From positions 5,952,001-6,016,000 of the forward strand of contig WOAB01000476.1 of NCBI GenBank assembly GCA_027886185.1: a DNA stretch of 64,000 bases. The letters run 5' to 3'. The notes beneath the pieces are model-generated. The model was not told where the DNA came from. It did not search any database and saw only the letters and a program-made list of their open reading frames with translations. The position numbers and the translations under genes were made by a program. This DNA comes from Rheum nobile. Taxonomy: Eukaryota; Streptophyta; Magnoliopsida; Caryophyllales; Polygonaceae. Positions 33,496 to 44,560 of the stretch are shown one piece after another. Numbering within the stretch: the stretch's first letter is position 1; each line of letters begins with the position of its first letter.

Positions 33496-34620
33496 CTTTT
33501 TCTGTGCAGATTGAAGTGAGGGGAATGAGAAGTGGTACATTAATAGTGCTTGTTCGTGCCATATGTCCGGAAAAGAAGATCAACTCACCTCACTTCACAA
33601 ACACTCCAGAGGGAGCATAGCCCTTGGAGACAAGAGATGCAGAGAAATCGTAGGAACAGGCGAAACAAAACTAAACTCCAACATTAAGGTAAGAGAGGTA
33701 AGTTTAGTTCATGAACTTGGTTTCAGTTTGTTGAGTGTTGCACAGCTTTGCAACCAAGGGAACAACAAGACTGTATTTACCTCACATGACTGCTAGTCAA
33801 GGATCGTGAAACCAAGAACATCATTCTTAGAGAAGTCAGATTCAAAGATGTGTACATTGTTGATAAAGATTTCAAGCCAAAGGAGGTTCTATGCTTTGCG
33901 TCTATTACTGATGACACGGAACTGTGGCATAGAAGGCTTAGACACGCAAATCTTCGACATATTCACAAACTGCATGCAAAGGAACATGTTCGTGGACTCC
34001 CAAATGTTAGATCTAAGTTCCATGGCATATGTGATGCATGTGTGAAAGGGAAAGAAACACGTTCGTCGTTCAAACTGAAGCCTGATGTTATGACCTCTCA
34101 ACCTCTGGAACTGATCCATATGGATCTCTGTGGTCCCATGAGGATAAGGAGTCATGTAGGGAATATATATCAATTTGTAATTGTCGATGATTATTCTAGA
34201 TTTACTTGGACAATTTTTCTTTCTTCAAAGGATGAAGTCTTCTCCGCATTCGAGACGTTCATCAAGAGAGTGGAAACCAGTTTGGGTAAGAAGCTGAAAG
34301 CCATTAGATCCGACCATGGAACAGAGTTTGAGAATTCTATGTTTCTCAATTTCTGTGAGGAACGTGGAGTTTCGCATGATTTCTCTGCGCCTAGGACACC
34401 ACAACAGAATGGCATTATGGAACGGAAGAACAAGACTTTGGAAGACATGGCTAGAACTCTCTTTATTGCAAGCAATGTTCCAAGTATTTTCTGGGAAAAA
34501 GCTATCAACACCACATACTATATCCTTAATCGTGCCATGTTGCGTCCCCTAATGAATAAAACTGCTTATGAACTAATAAGGGATTGCAAGCCCAATATCT
34601 CCCACTTGCGTGCTTTTCCA
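33496..34620 (+). pseudogene. Copia J: protease, GAG-pre-integrase and integrase, split by E
   Basis: The protease region shows a decayed active site (WYINSACSCHMSGKEDQ, where Asp is Asn-Ser-Ala), then LVHELGFSLLSVAQLC and TELWHRRLRHANLRHIHKL with CDACVKGK (zinc motif). The integrase core has LELIHMDLCGP, VDDYSRFTWTIF, KAIRSDHGTEF and the Glu in TPQQNGIMERKN, so the DDE set is present. The frame reaches ISHLRAFPC and stops at element E, resuming after it as RCYILNNRKDNLGKFDP at 38151. Confidence 0.9.
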
Positions 34621-34625
34621 TGCAG

Positions 34626-35441
34626 TGATGCGAACAACCCCTGAAGTGTCGTTAGCAACGCAGGATCTTTGATTCCTCAAGCTTGAAGTCGAATCCTTCT
34701 CTTCCGTAGCCAAAGAGATGGCTTTCCTAGGGCTAAAGAGATAGCCTTCAAACGTGTCAAAGAGATGACGAATAGATCAAAGAGATGATCACAAACATCG
34801 AAGAGACAATGAACAATTTCTCGAAGCGATGAGCTACGGGATAGACGATCCATGGGATCGAAGAGTTGACGTTGGAACTCAAGGGAAGGAGCGTATTCAA
34901 CTTTACTACTCAAATTCAACGTAAAGATTACAAACTAGAGTTTCTGGGTTTAAATAGCGACAAAAGAAATAATAATAAAATATAATAATAAATTGTTCAG
35001 CAAAACGACGAAGATTGAAATCGCTGACCCGGGCAGGAACTCGGTCAGGAAATCGGTCGAGTTCTTGGCCGAGTTTCGATCTGGAACCAGAACTCGGTCC
35101 AGAACTCGGATGAGTTCTTAGCTAGAGCAACAACTCGGTCCAAAACTCGGTCAAGTTTTGGGTCGAGTTCTTGGCTGCTTCGTTCTGCTTCCGCGATATC
35201 GGCGTCTTCGTCTTTGTGGTGGGATCGGCTTAGGCGGAACCTCACCTAATCCTTCATAGGTCAAGAGGAAGACCCATTTAGGACTAGGTGAACCCGCGTC
35301 ACTTGCGTGTGCCTGCGAAACTAATGATTGTGTGGCTCGCTCCATTTCCCTTGTGCGACCTCTTGTGATCTGGCCATTCGAGCGCACCTTCATTGCATCC
35401 TCTTCGTCCTTTGCCATCATCGGGGGGTAATGGAGCTATCA
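34626..35441 (-). repeat. E 3' LTR with AACTCGG-type palindrome array
   Basis: On the minus strand it starts TGATAGCTCCATTACC after a polypurine tract and ends GGTTGTTCGCATCA. It encodes the polyprotein tail ITRGRTREMERATQSL in U3. The zone 35030-35170 is an array of degenerate AACTCGGTCGAGTT words, followed toward the internal side by an AT-rich stretch and TATTTAAAC (about 34950-34958). Confidence 0.88.
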
Positions 35442-35932
35442 ATCTCCCCTTCTTGGCTTCGAAGCGTCCCCGCTTCGTCCTCATTGTCAAAAGCAGGAGG
35501 CATATAAGGAGGAAGATTAGCGACGTTGAACGTAGGATGCACACCATAGTCATCGGGTAAATTCAAGCGGTAGGTGTCGGCACCAAGGCTTTCTAGCACC
35601 TGAAATGGACCATCACCTCTAGCATCCATCTTGTGGCGTCGCTTGAATGGAAATAGATCGCAACGCAAGTGCAGCCATACCAAGCCTCCGGGCCCAAACT
35701 CCACGGTACGCCGGCTTACGTTGCATTCCTGCAAAAGAGTAGACACCGTAGGGGGTAAATCATCCAAAGCCTTAACATTTAAGAGACACGTGGAAGGAGC
35801 AAGTAAAAAGCAAGAAAGACGTCCCTGAATTATTAGAGAGACATCCCGGGACCGGGCTAAGAGAAGTCGGTTCTCGCATGTGCCATAAATATCGGGTTGT
35901 GGGGGCGTCTCAAACGTGAAGTACTGGATCAC
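35417..35932 (-). pseudogene. E: pol C-terminus (integrase GPF domain)
   Basis: After a non-homologous start, the frame reads LVWLHLRCDLFPFKRRHKMDARGDGPFQVLESLGADTYRLNLPDDYGVHPTFNVANLPPYMPPAFDNEDEAGTLRSQEGEID, matching F at 48710-48950 closely. The first 75 residues (MIQYFTFETPPQPDIYGTCE...) come from elsewhere in pol or are rearranged. Protease, RT and integrase core are missing. Confidence 0.82.
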
Positions 35933-35953
35933 CTTTGTATTGATGATGTTGCG

Positions 35954-36448
35954 CTAAGTCCCACCATCTTCGTTGGCGGTAATAACGCTGCGTGGGACTA
36001 AGCCAATAGGCACGTTGTCTTGCTCGTCCATAGAGATGCATATGTATTCAGCCATCTCCTCCTCCTCCTCATCATCGTAGGTGTCAAATACCGGGCCGGC
36101 TTCGGAGGTGTCCTCGTCAAAAGACTCATAGCCGGAGGTGTTCGAGAAGAGGACATTGAGAAGAGGACCCTTGCGGTCCATTGGCCGACTGGTTGTGGCC
36201 GGAGGGTTCAACATTGGGTCAGCCGTGGGCAACCTTATGTCACTCAAGGTCCGACGAAGGTGGGCAAGCTCGGTAGCCTGCGCGGCGAGCTGCCGGGCTT
36301 GATCTTCATGTAAAGCGTGCAGGGTGTCATTCGCAGCATGAAGCGAGTCATTCACAGCATGAAGCGAGACAAGTTGCTCATAGGCGGAGTCCATGTGTCC
36401 GGGGTTACGGTTTCCCGTAGAAGAAGAGTAGCCTATCGTAGGAACCTC
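35954..36448 (-). pseudogene. E: Gag N-terminal region
   Basis: The likely start is the ATG of MEVPTIGYSSSTGNRNPG (near 36448), matching MEFPTTSYSPSMRHRSPG in F. A heptad-like segment follows (ESLHAVNDSLHAANDTLHALHEDQARQLAAQATELAHLRRTLSDIRLP), probably a coiled coil, with a local repeat of SLHAVND units. It then passes to SGYESFDEDTSEAG and an acidic stretch that in full elements lies after the zinc knuckle. The capsid and knuckle are thus deleted. It ends at a TAA. Confidence 0.8.
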
Positions 36449-37265
36449 CATAGTACCTATACGAAGCATATAACACAAGGAGTAAGGTGCACCAAGCAAA
36501 AGAACAAATCACATCCCAAACAACACACAAAATTAGCAAATCACATCCCAAACAACACACAAAATTTCCAAGGTCAAGTAGATCAAAACAAGTTTCTCAG
36601 AATTAATCACAAGAGAGTTGAAATTTTTTCTTTGCCCTTTTCAATGAGAGTTGCATAGAGACATGAAAGAAGAGAAGATGGAGTATGACCGTATGGTGCG
36701 TTCTCTGCCTTTTTTTTGTTTCTTTGTGTTTTTGAGGCTTCGGTCTTCCCAAACCTTTTGTTTTGTGTGATGGAAGGTGAGAATAGTATGTTTGTTTTTG
36801 TTTATACAGTCACACTGTGTTTTTGTTTTTGTTTTGAGATGATGGCGAATCAAGCAAGAAAGAACCACACAAGCAAGTGTAGGAGAAGAAAGAAGAGACA
36901 AAGCAACTATGAGGGGGTAAAATCTAACAACTAATCTAGCAATTAATCCAAAGATAAAGCAAGACTTGATCAACAAGAAAAAAGGACATCAAATATGCAA
37001 GTAAGGAAACAAGATATTGCTAGAAGATAAGGTTTAGGGCTGTTGGAAAAGTAATCAAAACCTAAGGAAATTAGGGTTGCACAGCCGTGAGAGAGAGGGA
37101 GAGGGTGGCGGACGGTGGTGGTGGCGGCGGACGGTGGTGGTGGTGTTCACGGCGGGGACAATTCCGGCAAGGGGCGGTGGTGAGGGAAAAAAAAAATTAT
37201 GTGTTTTGAACGCGGAAAATTGCAAGGAAACACAATAAGAGAGAAGAACAAACTTAGCTTGGATA
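36449..37265 (-). other. E: leader between PBS and gag
   Basis: No supported gene. Contains a CCACC/GCC-rich trinucleotide stretch on the minus strand (37095-37185) like those in D, F and B2 leaders, and AT-rich tracts. Confidence 0.65.
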
Positions 37266-37278
37266 GGCTCTGATGCCA
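37266..37278 (-). other. E primer-binding site
   Basis: TGGCATCAGAGCC on the minus strand, one base different from the common tRNA-Met site (TGGTATCAGAGC). F has the identical variant at 45491-45503, which supports a family-specific change. Confidence 0.85.
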
Positions 37279-37280
37279 GT

Positions 37281-38150
37281 TGATGCGAACAACCCCTGAA
37301 GTGTCGTTAGCAACGCAAGATCTTTGATTTCTCAAGCTTGAAGTCGAATCCTTCTCTTCCGTATCCAAAGAGATGGCTTTCCTAGGGCTAAAGAGATAGC
37401 CTTCAAACGCATCAAAGAGATGACGAATAGATCAAAGAGATGATCACAAACACCGAAGAGACGATGAACAATTGCTCGAAGCGACGAGCTACGGGATAGA
37501 CGATCCGTGGGATCGAAGAGTTGAAGTTGGAACTCAAGGGAAGGAGCATACTCAACTTTACTACTCAAATTCAACGTAAAGATTACAAACTAGGGTTTCT
37601 GGGTTTAAATAGCGACAAAAGAAATAATAAAAATATATAATAATAAATTATTCAGAAAAATGACGAAGATTGAAATCGCTGACGCGGGCAGGAACTCGGT
37701 CGAGTTCTTGGCCGAGTTCCGATCTGGAACCAGAGCTCGGTCCAGAACTCGGTCGAGTTTAGGGTTGAGTTCTTAGCTAGAGCAACAACTCAGTCCAAAA
37801 CTCGGTCGAGTTCTGGGTCGAGTTCTTGGCTGGAGCAATAACTCGGTCCAAAACTCGGTCGAGTTCTGGGTCGAGTTCTTGGCTGCTTCGTTCTACTTCC
37901 GCGATATTGTCGTCTTCGTCTTCGTGGCGGGATCGGCTTAGGCGGAACCTCACCTAATCCTTCATAGGTCAAGAGGAGGACCCATTTAGGACTAGATGAA
38001 CCCGTGTCACTTGCGTGCGCCCGCGAAACTAATGATTGTGTGGCTCGCTCCATTGCCCTTGTACGAGCTCTTGTGATCTAGCCATTCGAGCGCACCTTCA
38101 TTGCATCCTATTCGTCCTTTGCCGTCATCGAGGGGGTCATGGAGCTATCA
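37281..38150 (-). repeat. E 5' LTR with palindrome array
   Basis: Same ends as the 3' LTR. Array 37690-37885 has perfect or near-perfect 16-mers GAACTCGGTCGAGTTC at 37692-37707, 37745-37760 (one mismatch), 37798-37813 and 37851-37866 (first base A in the last two). The last three are each spaced 53 bp. It is 54 bp longer than the 3' LTR, which equals one extra unit. Confidence 0.9.
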
Positions 38151-38155
38151 TGCAG

Positions 38156-40406
38156 GTGTTACATTCTCAATAATAGGAAGGATAACTTAGGAAAGTTTGA
38201 CCCATAGAGTGATGAAGGAATCTTTTTGGATATGCCAAAGGCAAGCAAGGCTTACAGAGTCTACAACAAGAACACTCGCAAAATTGAGGAAAGCATTCAT
38301 GTTGTCTTTGATGAGAACACCAAAGGTGGAAGTAGCGAGATGGAAACAACGTTCCCTGGTGATAGTTACCCAAGAATGCAAAGATAGGACTCTGACGATA
38401 AAGGAGGTGGCTTTTCTCCTCACGGTGGTACTAATGCTGGTAGTCACCATCAGTCTCCTCAAGATTTGTCTAGTCCTGATGATTCCTCCAACAACAATGA
38501 TGACCCCAGTAGCTCTACACAAGCTACAAATGTTCCTTTCACATCTACTGATGATTCAACGACAATTGAGGCTCCCAACAACACTGAAGCAGTTACCATT
38601 GTTCCCTCCGAAACTTCTGGTGGTGTTAACGTTGATGATTCCCTAAGTAATGCTGAAGGAACAACCCCAATCGAATATGTCACTGCCTTCATCTTCGACG
38701 GACGACTCCGAGACACAACATGATGATCCATCCTTTCCCGTGTCAAAGAGTGTTCGAATCCAAAAGGCTCACCCCACTAATAACCTCATCACTCCCTTTG
38801 GTGAAAGATGTTTGCGCTCTAAACTTAACATGTTATGTGCTTTCCATGCATTTATCTCTCTTGTAGAACCTAAGACCATCAAGGAAGCATTGAAGGAACC
38901 TGACTGGATCATAGTTATGCAAGAAGAGTTACATCAGTTTGAAAGGAACAAAGTTTGGCGTCTCGTTCCCTTGCCCCACAACAAGCATGCCATTGGCACT
39001 CGCTGGGTGTTTAGGAACAAGCTGGATGACTCGGGTGTGGTAATATTGAAGCTATTCATCTTCTCATTGCCTATGCTGGTTGCTCAAGGATATACTCAAC
39101 AAAAGGGGATAGACTATGATGAGATTTATGCTCCAGTAGCTCATATTGAAGCTATTCATCTTCTCATTGCCTATGTTGCACACAAGGGATTCACATTATA
39201 CCCAATGGACTTCAAGACCGCATTCTTGAAAGGATATCTTCAAGATGAAGTATATGTGAAGTAGCTCCCCGGTTTTGAAGATGTCAATTTTCCTTCACAG
39301 GTGTATGCTCTGGATAAGGCTCTGTATGGTCTTAAGCAAACTCCTCGTGCGTGGTATGAGAGACTTATATAGTTTTTTCTCTCTAATGGATACAGGTGAG
39401 GAACAATTGACAAGACTTTGTTCCTTCTGGAAAAAGATGGTAAGATTCTGGTTGTTCAAGTTTATGTTGATGATATTATTTTTGGTTCCACTAACCCTGC
39501 TCTTGTAGAGAAGTTCCAAAATGTTATGAGTAGTGAGTTTGAGATGAGTATGATTGGTGAACTATCCTTTTTCCTTGGATTACAAGTCACACAAACAAAG
39601 GAAGGAACAAAGATTCATCAACAAAAATACATCAAGGAGTTGTTGAAGAAATATGGTATAGATTTCGCAAAGCCCATTGTGACTCCTATATCTCCTAACA
39701 CTTGCTTGGATGCAGACTTGAATGGAATAGCAGTTGATCCCACAAGTATAGAGGAATGATTGATTCTCTCCTCTATCTCACGGCCAGTCGGCCAGATATT
39801 CTGTTTAGTGTTTATCTTTATGCTAGATTTGAAGCCAATCCTAAAGACTCACACTTGAAAGAAGTGAAGCGGAACTTTCGATACCTCAAAGGAATGGACC
39901 ATCTCGTTCTATGGTATCCCAAAAATTATGACTTCAACCTTGTTGGATTCACTGATGCTGACTTTGTTGGGCACGTAGTTGATCGCAAAAGCACCTCAGG
40001 AACGACACAGTTCCTTGGTCCCTGCCTTGTCCTATGGGGTTCCAAGAAGCAAAACTTTGTGGCCTTTTCCACTGCAGAAGCTGAGTATGTTGCCGCAACA
40101 AGTTGTTGTGCTCAGGTATTGTGGTTAAAGCAACAACTGGAGGACTTTGGTATTTCTCTTGGCACTATTCCTATCATGTGTGACAATACTAGTGCTATTA
40201 ACATTTCGAAAAATCCAGTTCATCGTTCACGTACTAAGCACATTGACATTCGTCATCATTTTCTTCGTGATAATGTTGACATTGGTCTCATTAGGATGGA
40301 ACATTACAGGACTGAAAATCAAATGGCTGATATCTTCACCAAGGCACTAGACAAAGGCCCTTTCGAGCATCTTCGGTTGCTCCTCGGCATGATCTCTCTA
40401 AATTGA
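38156..40406 (+). pseudogene. Copia J: end of integrase, reverse transcriptase and RNase H
   Basis: Begins RCYILNNRKDNLGKFDP and SDEGIFLDMPKASKAYRVYNKNTRKIEESIHVVFDE. A Ser/Thr/Asp-rich linker follows. RT starts EALKEPDWIIVMQEELHQFERNKVWRLVP, HAIGTRWVFRNKLDD, VAQGYTQQKGIDYDEIYAPVA, PMDFKTAFLKGYLQDEVYVK, a stop, then LYGLKQTPRAWYERL and the catalytic VYVDDIIFGS (39467-39500). RNase H shows LVGFTDADFVG, STAEAEYVAATSC and MCDNTSAINISKNP, ending GMISLN and a stop at 40406. Six or so stops or frameshifts (about 39263, 39370, 39397, 39757) and a 33-bp templated insert at 39043 mark decay. Confidence 0.9.
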
Positions 40407-40831
40407 GGATTTCCATATCCACTATTCCCTCAATGCTTGGCTAATTTGATCACATACCTCATGAAATATTGTACTTAAGTGTTTTCCTTGATCTTGCTAT
40501 TTCATGATTTTTGTGTGTTAGAATTGCTTAGTCTTAGGATCTTGCATCTTTGTGTTTTGATTGGAGTTGAATTACTTGATTGCATGCTAACATCTTATTT
40601 GAAACCCAAAATGACCGATTTCATGATTTGATCCCTCACTATAAGCCCACATGATATCCAAACATATGATCCTTCTTTGTTAAACTTTTTACGGGGAATA
40701 ATTGTCTGAGTTGTATTTGTTCCTACCATATGTGTGGATATACTATTTTTTGTGTGAACCCAACTTTGAAATATCCAGACAAGCCTCGCAAACACTCTTG
40801 GTCTCAAGGGGAACGAAGACCGGTGCTCAGA
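40407..40831 (+). other. Copia J: 3' noncoding region
   Basis: About 425 bp between the pol stop and the polypurine tract. AT-rich; I see no gene or known site. Confidence 0.65.
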
Positions 40832-40845
40832 TTAAGGGGGAACAG
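40832..40845 (+). other. Copia J polypurine tract
   Basis: TTAAGGGGGAACAG directly before the LTR start TGTGAATGG. This is the plus-strand primer that marks the 3' LTR boundary. Confidence 0.8.
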
Positions 40846-41078
40846 TGTGAATGGAACGTTGAATTTGAATTAGTGGATGGCATTTATTGAGTTGTAGGTG
40901 GATGTTGGAACGGCTAGTTGTGAGATTTGACAACTCTGTTGCAGGAATGGCTATGCGGTAAACGAAGTAAAAAGTGGCCGTTACTAGAGGAGAGAGAAAA
41001 GATTTTCATGATGGATTTAGTTAGTCGATTCTAATTTACTTGGAAAGATTTTATCTTCTAAAAAGATTTTATATCTCC

Positions 41079-41086
41079 TATATATA
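41079..41086 (+). promoter_or_regulatory. TATA box in Copia J LTR
   Basis: TATATATA about 235 bp into the LTR, with CT-rich sequence (41100-41160) downstream, as expected for an LTR promoter and transcription start. Confidence 0.65.
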
Positions 41087-41192
41087 CCTACCTATCCATC
41101 ACCAATCCTTCACTGCCATATTCTCTCTCGCTCTCATACTCTCTCAAATCTCCCTGCTCTATGCCGTTACCCTAATTTCTCACCAATATCCA

Positions 41193-41699
41193 ATGGATTC
41201 CTCAAGCAAGATCCCTTCCATTGACAAGTTGTCTGAAGCTGAGATGGATGCCTACATCCTTCAACTCTAACAGGCCAAAGAAGCTCGCGCTACCCCTGCA
41301 AAATCTGGCGTTCCGGCTTCTGTGGTTGAGATTGCTCGGGCCTCCGTCCAACAGGCCGCCGATCTCTCTGCTTCAACATCTACTCCTCCTCCAACTGCTC
41401 TGTCTCCATTGAAGGCTCAAGATCTTAATCGTGTGCTTGCCATGGTGTCCATGGAAGAACAGGCTTCTACTGCTCCTCATGAAGAAGAAAAAGTCTCATC
41501 TCCCTCCAAAGACAAACTTGAAGAGGAGGAACAGTCTATGAACTCCATAGAGGAACAGTTAGGGGTAATGACTGCATCTTTGGCGCCTCCTCCAAGCCGC
41601 AAGCACAAGATGGCCGATCTCACTCCTAATGCTGAAGAAGAGGAAGAGGATGATGAGGTACAGTTCCTGGAGCATCGGAAAACTCCCACTGCTAAGTAG
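41193..41699 (+). pseudogene. ORF downstream of the J LTR promoter, one stop
   Basis: A 169-codon frame begins MDSSSKIPSIDKLSEAEMD about 107 bp after the TATA box. TAA at 41268-41270 stands where CAA would keep the frame open; the rest reads through to a stop at 41697-41699. The product would be hydrophilic: an Ala/Glu helical start, a Pro/Thr-rich middle (SASTSTPPPTALSPL), a Glu/Ser-rich part, and a basic patch (SRKHKMADL) before an acidic run. No family is recognised. It could be an LTR-encoded leader protein of J, the N-terminus of a related Gag, or a captured host fragment. Confidence 0.45.
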
Positions 41700-42361
41700 A
41701 CTACGTCAAAATATCGGCGGCGGGCCTATGATCGGCGCATGGGGTAGCAGCCTCCATCCAAGGAGATGGCATCACGAGCTTGGCCTTGTGGACGCTGGCC
41801 CGACAGTGGCCGAGCGTGGTAAGGCACTTGAGGCTCATCATGCACCGGTGGGTTATCATAGTGTGAGGGGCAGTGCGGCGGTGGAAAGTACGCGTTGAGC
41901 TCTGCGGCGGCTGAAGGATGCTGAGGGTACATGGCGCCCTTGCCTCGGTCACATGCCAAGGCCTCACGGTGGTGGAAGCCGGCCGAGCCTAGAGAAGAGG
42001 CTCCGATGAGAATGGGAGCCGGCCGTGGCTGGGCCATGGGCGGCATGGGCACCGCGGGGGTGGTGTTGAGGTTGGCTAAGAGGCGCTCGAGCTCGACCAA
42101 CCGGGCTTCAGTGGCCTCCTTATGGCGGAGCATCTCGGCCAGCTGGGCCTTGTTGGCGCACGCCTCCTCGGTTGCGGCCTCATCGCGGCTACTCGCCTCG
42201 GCCGCCCGGGCTGCGCTGGCACGGGCCTCCTCGACCATCCGGGCCGTAAAGGATTCAGGCGAGAGAGTGGGCGTTGAGCTGTAGTAGCTCCTAGTTTCGG
42301 CCTCAAGGGGATCCTCCATAGGTGACTCACCTACATCAACCATCAAAGCAAAGCGAGTCAA
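41700..42361 (-). pseudogene. B2: Gag N-terminal region
   Basis: Minus frame from about MVDVGESPMEDPLEAETRSYYSS, followed by an Ala/Glu-rich coiled coil (ARMVEEARASAARAAEASSRDEAATEEACANKAQLAEMLRHKEATEARLVELERLLANLN), a Pro/Met-rich segment, and a His/Pro/Tyr-rich end (YFPPPHCPSHYDNPPVHDEP). The layout (coiled coil, then Pro-rich) resembles Gag of E and F without close identity. It is cut at the junction with J near 41700; nothing of pol remains. Confidence 0.7.
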
Positions 42362-43406
42362 AAGTTCAAAGAAACTAAACCAATCACACTAAGAGGAAAG
42401 TAACACACTAATCCTAAGACAATAAAAAACAAATGCAAGACATGAACGCATAAGGAAAGGAAAAAGGTAGTGGGTGGCTAGTGTTTGAAGGAGGGCACAC
42501 CAATTTTCCAACTTGAAAGACTTAGGCAATTTAAGGACCCATCCTTAAAACTTTGGACAACTAGGGAGGGAAGAGAGAATGTGGGCTTTGTAGTAGGATT
42601 TTTTTTGTAAATGGAAAGAGAGGAAGGAGGAGAGACAAGCTTAGTGGACCTTGTTGCCGAAGTGATGTGGGCATCCCACATTTTCAGTTTTGTGGCCCAA
42701 CCAAAATGCTTCTTTCTTCTTCTTTTTGACGTGGGCTCTTGCCTTTTTTTTTGGTCCTCTTTCTTTTCCTTTGGCTTTTTCTTTTGTGTTTTGTGATTAT
42801 GCCATGTTGGAATATAGTGGGCCTTTCATTTGTATTGAGGAGAGAGTGGCCACACCATGAAAACTTATTTGGGCGGTAGCAAGGGGAAAATAAGAGAAGA
42901 TAATTGCCACTTTTGGTGTGTGACAAAGTCCTAGCTTGCAAGAGAGAAAGAGAGAAATGTTGTTTTGCCACTTTAGTTACACCTTTTGAAGTCCACAAAG
43001 GAAGATTCCAAACACTCTACCCAAAGCAAGTCAACAAAAGAGTCAAGGCTTGGAAGTTAACCCAAAAAGCCTAAGCAAGTCAAATTGGAAAAGAAGGAAA
43101 GTGCCTTTGGTTTTTACTAGGAATAGGCAAGTCACATGCAAGGGATAAAAACTAAAAAGGTAATCTAGCAATGGAGCTTGAAGGGATGTCCGACAATGGT
43201 GGGAAGATAGGCAGCTGTAGGGTTGTGAGAGGCGGCGACAGGAAGGTGGGAGGCGGCGGCGCGGTGGTGGGTGGCGACGACAAGGCGGCGGAAGGTAGTT
43301 TTGTGGACTTTTTGAAGTGGTTTTGGGAGGGGATGAAATATAAACTCTAAAAAGGATAAAAAGAGAATATATTTATAGAAGAAAATGCCCTTAACTCAGC
43401 CTTTGA
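42362..43406 (-). other. B2: leader
   Basis: About 1 kb without a supported gene. A GCC/ACC-rich stretch (43195-43300, minus sense) and words such as GCATGTGACTTGCC match the D leader in kind. PBS-proximal part of the element. Confidence 0.65.
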
Positions 43407-43418
43407 GCTCTGATACCA
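43407..43418 (-). other. B2 primer-binding site
   Basis: TGGTATCAGAGC on the minus strand, two bases inside the LTR end. Confidence 0.88.
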
Positions 43419-43420
43419 AT

Positions 43421-44090
43421 TGATGTGAATCAAGTCTCCAAGAGGAGTGTCTCTTTACGGCTTGGGCTTGATCATGGCTAGCAAGGTAATGCTTCTTCTC
43501 TCCGGGCTCCAAATGGATCTTGGGGTCTTTTTGCTTGATCGAATCAGGCGGAACCAAGCGGAGATCTTCTTGAAGAGAGCCGAGAAGAACAAGGCCAAGG
43601 GAACCTCTATGGGAGGTTCCTTGGCTGGATTTTCGTGAAGCAAGAACAAGTGGCCTTTTGTTGAGCAAGAACTTGTGTGATCGAGAGAAAGAGAGGAGAA
43701 ATGAGAGAGTTGGAGAGGGAAGATAGATTGGATAACTTGGGGAGGTATTCCTCAACCCAAATTGGATTTCCAATAATAATCTTCAACTAACTTACAATAG
43801 CTAACAAAAGAAGCTTAAATAATATGGCATTTCAACCAACAAGGCTTGTGCCACTAATGGGCCTTGGGTTGCATCCCATATGCAAATGGTCTTACACACA
43901 CAATAAGGCAAGTCTAGAAACATAAGGCAAATACTAAAAATAACAAGGATAAGAGCCTAAGCTCGGATAAGCATGGCGTCGACGTCCTTGACAACATGGC
44001 ATCGAGATGAGCGGCGGCCGGCGAAGTAATGGTATTGGTGAGTGCCCGACCAAGGTGTCGATGGAGGTCAATGGAAATTGGCATCCATCA
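43421..44090 (-). repeat. B2 5' LTR
   Basis: On the minus strand it starts TGATGGATGCCAATTTCC and ends GATTCACATCA, 670 bp. The end half is clearly related to the D LTR (shared CTTGTTCTTCTCGGCTC, GAGAGAAGAAGC and CTTGCTAGCC words) and the start to the B LTR at 32321. It interrupts the C3 gag at 44091. Confidence 0.85.
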
Positions 44091-44560
44091 AACCTCAACT
44101 TCACTCACTAAGGATCCTTCATCCTCGTAAGTATAGTTTTGGTTAGGGAAAATGGCAGCCAAGTGGCCTCTCCCTTCACACATGACACATAGGATGTCAC
44201 ATGTCCTAACCTGCGACTGTTGGCTCACTCTTTCTCTGCCCTTGGAAATGCTAAAAGATGAGTTAGGTGAGTCATAGACTCCCTTGGCCTACACGGAAGG
44301 GTTAGACGAAGAATGGTAATAAGGTTCAAAAGGAGCATTGGTTTGATACCTTGTTGGGGTGTGCCATCTTTCTTCCTCTCTATAGCCATAGTCCCCAGAA
44401 GGTTTGTTACCTTGGCCATGAAAATCCTTATAGGTTCTCGTATGAGTGTTGGAGTCAGGGTAGATACGTTGCTAGACATCTCCATTCGCTCCCCTTGCAA
44501 GGTTAGCAAAGCAAGAAAATGACAACCAAGCACTGAAACAATAGAGGGCTAGCTTTTACA
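44091..44560 (-). pseudogene. Gypsy C3: Gag zinc-knuckle fragment
   Basis: Minus strand in shifting frames: a Gln/Ser/Tyr-rich Gag end, then a knuckle related to CHVCEGRGHLAAIFPN (last Cys lost) and an acidic TYEDEGS stretch that ends exactly at the B2 LTR. The C-like Gypsy assignment rests on the knuckle context. From 44560 to 44897 I see no gene. Confidence 0.6.

Larger units (their letters stand above)
34626..38150 (-). mobile_element. Element E: non-autonomous Gypsy LTR element nested in Copia J
   Basis: 3525 bp flanked by a perfect 5-bp duplication TGCAG (34621-34625 and 38151-38155). Removing it rejoins the J integrase frame across the insertion point. LTRs are 34626-35441 (3', 816 bp) and 37281-38150 (5', 870 bp). 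The internal part keeps a Gag N-terminus and the pol C-terminus only. LTR ends, primer site and proteins show it is the same family as F, in the opposite orientation. Confidence 0.95.
40846..41699 (+). repeat. Copia J 3' LTR, truncated by B2
   Basis: Starts TGTGAATGGAACG. A strong TATA box, TATATATA, lies at about 41079-41086, followed by a CT-rich stretch typical of plant leaders and the ORF at 41193. No LTR end (CA) is identifiable before the unrelated minus-strand sequence that begins near 41700. If the LTR is shorter, the ORF would lie in flanking sequence. Confidence 0.65.

Noticed and set aside
41931..42284. 117-residue plus-strand ORF
   Set aside because: Antisense shadow of the Ala/Glu-rich B2 Gag.
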